The translations under genes and the position numbers were made by a program. Of a stretch of 64,000 nt of DNA, positions 61,340 through 64,000 are shown piece by piece. This DNA comes from Pirellulales bacterium (GTDB lineage Bacteria > Planctomycetota > Planctomycetia > Pirellulales > Lacipirellulaceae), in NCBI GenBank assembly GCA_022841705.1, contig JALHQZ010000005.1, positions 159,223 through 223,222 of the forward strand, given 5' to 3'. The notes under the pieces were generated by a model. The model was given only the letters and a program-made list of their open reading frames with translations, had not been told where the DNA came from and searched no databases. Each line of letters starts with the position of its first letter. Position 1 is the stretch's first letter.

Positions 61340-63322
61340 ATGCGGAACTTGGCTTGGGAGTGGGCCGTTTTTCTCGGCCAGCTCCTTCCGCTTTGTTTAC
61401 CACTTCTCGCAATGGCCAACAACCGGCCGCTGCCGCGGCCGGTGCGACGCCAACGCCGAGCGGCCCACGACAAAGGTCTGCCGGACGATGATGAGCTGCG
61501 GTCCCTCGCTCGCGTCTTCCTGACGAAGTCGCGGGCGACTTGGCCGGAGTTGGTGGTGGCGGGAGTTTTTCCCGAACCGACCGACGAGGTCGTCACGACG
61601 TACGTGGAGAATTTCAAACGGCGCCATCGCGGCGGCCCGGTCGGGCAGATCGATCTCCGGCCCTTCACGACGCGCGATCTGCTGTTGGCCGCCAACTATC
61701 CGCGGTTCAGCGATTCAAAAAGCCAGGCCAAGAGCATCACCGACCAGGTGAGCTTGGCGATCGACTTCGGTAAATCTCGGAACTGCGTCGTCCACTGGGA
61801 ACTGTTGTTCGCCGATTACGCCTGCTCCGCCAGTAGCGGCCGGCGGCAAGGTTTCGAAAGCTTGCTCAAGATGATCGCGAGTAAGCCACCCCAGATGGAT
61901 TTCGTGCTCATCGACGACTTCGCCCGCGGAAGCCGGAATGAGTATGAATCCTGGAAGCTCGCCGGGCTGTGTAAAACGTCTGATATTCGGTTGATGGGCG
62001 TGAGTGATGGGTTCCATCTCGATGATCCTGATTGGGATTTGAAAGTCCGTTTGTTCAATCTGTTTCACGAGATGGAAGCCAAGTACCGGCGTCAACGCGT
62101 GCTTCGCGGGCAGTTGAGCACCGCCAATTCGAAGGCGGCAATTGGGCGGCTCCCCTTGGGCTACACTCGGAAGCATCAAGTCAATGCCCACGGCAACGTC
62201 ATCTACAAACCGAACGGGGTTGCTCGCACCGAACGCTGGATTGACCCTGAAGCGAGTGTCTGGGTGAAAGAAATCTTCGAGCTCTTCATCGTCAAGAAGT
62301 TGTCCACCTACAAGATCGCCAAGGAGTTCAGTCGCCGCGGTGTGGATGGGTGTGATTACTGGTCCGACGTGATGATCGACAAGTTGTTGATCAATCCCGC
62401 CTACATCGGGCTATTTATCTTGAATCGGAAGTCCGAAGTCTACGATTGGACCCTTGGCAAGAAAGTCTGGAAGAAGAACCCGTGGCAGAAGTGGAAGCAG
62501 TACTACGATCCCGACTTGGCGCTGGTGCCGAAAGCCTGGCATGTCGAAGCTCGGAAGCGGCTGGAGAAACCTCGGAACGCCCCTGGCAAAACGAAGCGGC
62601 GTCAACCGCAGCGGCTCGCAAGCACGCTCTTCTCGGGCACGCTCTTCTGCGGCAGTTGTGGGACGGAGCTTACTTTGCACCGTTCCACACCCAAGTACAA
62701 GCACTTGGGTTGTAAGCATGGGCTGTTCGAGCGGAAGGGCTGCAAACTGACGTGTTCGAAGTCGGCCCGAGCCATCGAGTCGGCATTGCTGGGAGTGATC
62801 GCGAAGGACGTGTTAACCGAGGAGCGGATCGCCGACTTGGTGGTGCGGGCGAACCAGCACTTGGCGGAGTTGCGAGCGAAGCCGCGGCAGGACCTCCGGC
62901 CGATGCAGCGGAGCTGCGCCAAGCTGCGTCAGAAGATCGACACGCTGCTGGGACGGCTAGCGGGCACGCTCTCCGAAGCGCTTGTCACCGAGTACGAAGC
63001 GGCGATTGAAAAACTCCAGCAGGAGTTCAAACTCGCCGCCGAAGCGCTGCACCTCGCCCAGCGGGCAAACGAACCGCCGCCGGCGGAGCTCGATCTGGAG
63101 CGGGTGAAAGGTTACCTGAGCGACCTGCGGGCACTCTTGAACCAAGAGATTCCGGCTGCCGCGGTGGCGATCCGGGCGTTGACCGGACCGATCTCGATCA
63201 CCCAGAAGCCGTACGCCCATAGGCTGCGGCGCAGCGGCAGGGTGCGCGGATCGCCACTCCATTCTGTCGTATGGAAGCCAGCACTCTGCTGCGTCGCCGC
63301 TGGTCCAGCTGCTGGGAGTTGA
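61340..63322 (+). CDS. large serine recombinase with N-terminal extension
   Basis: 660 residues from the ATG at 61340 (GGAGG five bases upstream). The resolvase domain starts only at about residue 117 with NYPRFSDSKSQAKSITDQ, where Ser124 is the likely nucleophile, and continues with FVLIDDFARGSRNEYESW. A recombinase domain follows (AAIGRLPLGYTRKHQ; LINPAYIGLFILNRK), then a zinc ribbon (FSGTLFCGSCGTEL, GCKHGLFERKGCKLTC) and a coiled coil (KLRQKIDTLLGRLAGTL). Such enzymes integrate or excise mobile DNA. The first 110 residues, with a hydrophobic stretch (AVFLGQLLPLCLPLLAMA), are unusual. The end (CCVAAGPAAGS) is not family-like and may be frameshifted. Confidence 0.85.
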   Translation: MRNLAWEWAVFLGQLLPLCLPLLAMANNRPLPRPVRRQRRAAHDKGLPDDDELRSLARVFLTKSRATWPELVVAGVFPEPTDEVVTTYVENFKRRHRGGPVGQIDLRPFTTRDLLLAANYPRFSDSKSQAKSITDQVSLAIDFGKSRNCVVHWELLFADYACSASSGRRQGFESLLKMIASKPPQMDFVLIDDFARGSRNEYESWKLAGLCKTSDIRLMGVSDGFHLDDPDWDLKVRLFNLFHEMEAKYRRQRVLRGQLSTANSKAAIGRLPLGYTRKHQVNAHGNVIYKPNGVARTERWIDPEASVWVKEIFELFIVKKLSTYKIAKEFSRRGVDGCDYWSDVMIDKLLINPAYIGLFILNRKSEVYDWTLGKKVWKKNPWQKWKQYYDPDLALVPKAWHVEARKRLEKPRNAPGKTKRRQPQRLASTLFSGTLFCGSCGTELTLHRSTPKYKHLGCKHGLFERKGCKLTCSKSARAIESALLGVIAKDVLTEERIADLVVRANQHLAELRAKPRQDLRPMQRSCAKLRQKIDTLLGRLAGTLSEALVTEYEAAIEKLQQEFKLAAEALHLAQRANEPPPAELDLERVKGYLSDLRALLNQEIPAAAVAIRALTGPISITQKPYAHRLRRSGRVRGSPLHSVVWKPALCCVAAGPAAGS

Positions 63323-63496
63323 CGGGGTTCAAAGGCTAGGTGATGCGCCAGTTTGTTCGTGCGGCCGGAATAGTCGAGCCCCGCATCAGCAACACGCGAC
63401 AGAACTTGTAGGGGGCGGCCCCCGATGGTCGCCCGCAGATTGCAGTAAACTACAGGGTTCGAAGTGATACGCTCATCACCTGAGATTTGCCGGTAG

Positions 63497-63658
63497 CCGC
63501 TGGGCTCGGCCTGGGAAGATGACGCTTACGATTTCGCCCAGTACGAACGGGATTACGCCTGGCAGCGAGAATACGAGCATCAGCTCGCGCAAAAGTTTGA
63601 TTTCGAATCGCCGTGGCCTAATCCTTCTGCCCAACAAGGAAACTTTGAATGGTGGTAA
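63497..63658 (+). pseudogene. 54-codon frame lacking a start, upstream of ThiF
   Basis: After the TAG at 63494-63496 one frame reads an acidic/aromatic stretch (WEDDAYDFAQYERDYAWQRE) and ends GNFEWW. It has no ATG or GTG start, so it looks like the 3' end of a gene cut by an earlier insertion. Its stop is 10 bases inside the ThiF gene. A 48-codon frame with ATG at 63520 overlaps it. Not recognised. Confidence 0.4.
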
Positions 63659-64000
63659 CTCTTGACCGGTTTGTGCGGCAGCGGGATCTCGTACCGCGGG
63701 AGAAATTGCAGACCCTGTCGGCAAGTGTAATTGGCGTGGGCGCCATTGGCCGACAGGTGGCGTTGCAATTGGCGACGCTTGGTGTGGGGCAGCTGCAAAT
63801 GGTCGACTTCGATGTCGTTGAATTGTCGAACGTGACAACGCAGGGATACGGCGTTGCAGACGTTGGTCGGCGGAAGGTAGAAGCCACCGCCGCCGATATT
63901 CGACGACTCGATCCGGACCTCGATATCGAGTGGCTCCCGGTTCGGTATCGACCGCGAATAGAATTAGCGGATGTGCTCTTCTGCTGCGTCGATTCGATCT
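63649..64000 (+). CDS. ThiF/E1-like adenylyltransferase, 3' part cut off by the window edge
   Basis: 117 residues are visible. The E1/ThiF/MoeB fold is clear: SVIGVGAIGRQVALQLATLG with the ATP-binding GxGxxG (29-34), the acidic Asp53/Asp55 after a strand in MVDFDVVELSN, then TTQGYGVADVGRRKVEATA. These enzymes adenylate the C-terminus of a ubiquitin-like or ThiS/MoaD-like protein. AAGGA (63636-63640) lies eight bases before the ATG. The partner and the pathway lie beyond the edge. Being next to a serine recombinase, it may belong to a mobile ubiquitin-like system. Confidence 0.85.
   Translation, partial: MVVTLDRFVRQRDLVPREKLQTLSASVIGVGAIGRQVALQLATLGVGQLQMVDFDVVELSNVTTQGYGVADVGRRKVEATAADIRRLDPDLDIEWLPVRYRPRIELADVLFCCVDSI

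Noticed and set aside
60715..63496. Direct repeats marking attachment sites on both sides of the recombinase
   Set aside because: No convincing identical stretch was found between the two flanks by eye.

Overview
The window looks like a chromosomal segment of a planctomycete, probably in or near the Pirellulales. The reasons are high GC, four secreted proteins ending in PEP-CTERM sorting signals (two with dockerin-like EF-hand segments), lipid A genes (lpxD, lpxI), very long secreted or acidic proteins of unknown function, many intergenic palindromes, and mostly short operons. The assignment is inferred from gene content; no 16S rRNA or ribosomal protein operon is present.

Layout. 1-4.2 kb: a TetR regulator cut by the left edge, divergent from an MddA-type thiol methyltransferase, then two PEP-CTERM proteins and a small secreted protein with a clear promoter and terminator. 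4.2-10.1 kb: a 1357-residue acidic protein of unknown function and a PQQ-type beta-propeller protein with an acidic DPF-repeat tail. 10.4-12.7 kb: an NfnA/NfnB-like flavoprotein pair. 13.0-16.9 kb: a decayed copy of the propeller gene's 3' end, an ankyrin protein and a secreted CehA/McbA-type PHP metallohydrolase. 17-32.5 kb: mostly housekeeping genes (galE, hom, leuS, glgC, a MORN/YwqK protein, ftsH, a Dabb protein, ppk1, a lipase, rph, a J-domain protein), with two families of about 170-210 bp inverted-repeat elements in the gaps. 32.5-33.5 kb: a three-gene minus-strand unit (DUF4926, orphan HicB-like antitoxin, uncharacterised protein). 33.9-37.4 kb: lpxD, lpxI and a sigma-54 activator. 37.4-39.6 kb: a long gene-free stretch, two small basic proteins with the same C-terminal signature on either side of a degenerate receiver-like protein, a tRNA-Gly(CCC), its terminator, and what looks like the C-terminal stub of a DNA methyltransferase. 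39.9-43.6 kb: two convergent PEP-CTERM/dockerin proteins whose ends overlap inside a palindrome. 43.8-47 kb: DUF1269 protein, ThrE-type exporter, MFS transporter. 47.2-55.4 kb: a complete kdp potassium uptake operon with its sensor pair (small ORF-kdpF-A-B-C-D-E). 55.4-60.7 kb: a His/Cys-rich small protein, a His-rich periplasmic adaptor and an RND pump, probably metal efflux. 60.7-64 kb: edge of an accessory region with a large serine recombinase that has an unusual N-terminal extension, followed by a ThiF/E1-like adenylyltransferase cut by the right edge.

The most unusual signals are the small basic protein pair with a shared GIH-x-RR-x-KR-x-x-W end, the serine recombinase whose Shine-Dalgarno lies in a perfect hairpin beside an E1-like gene, the mutually exclusive hairpins between adaptor and pump genes, the dispersed inverted-repeat elements, and a palindrome that carries the stop codons of both galE and hom. 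No rRNA genes, CRISPR arrays, complete insertion sequences or prophage structural genes were seen.
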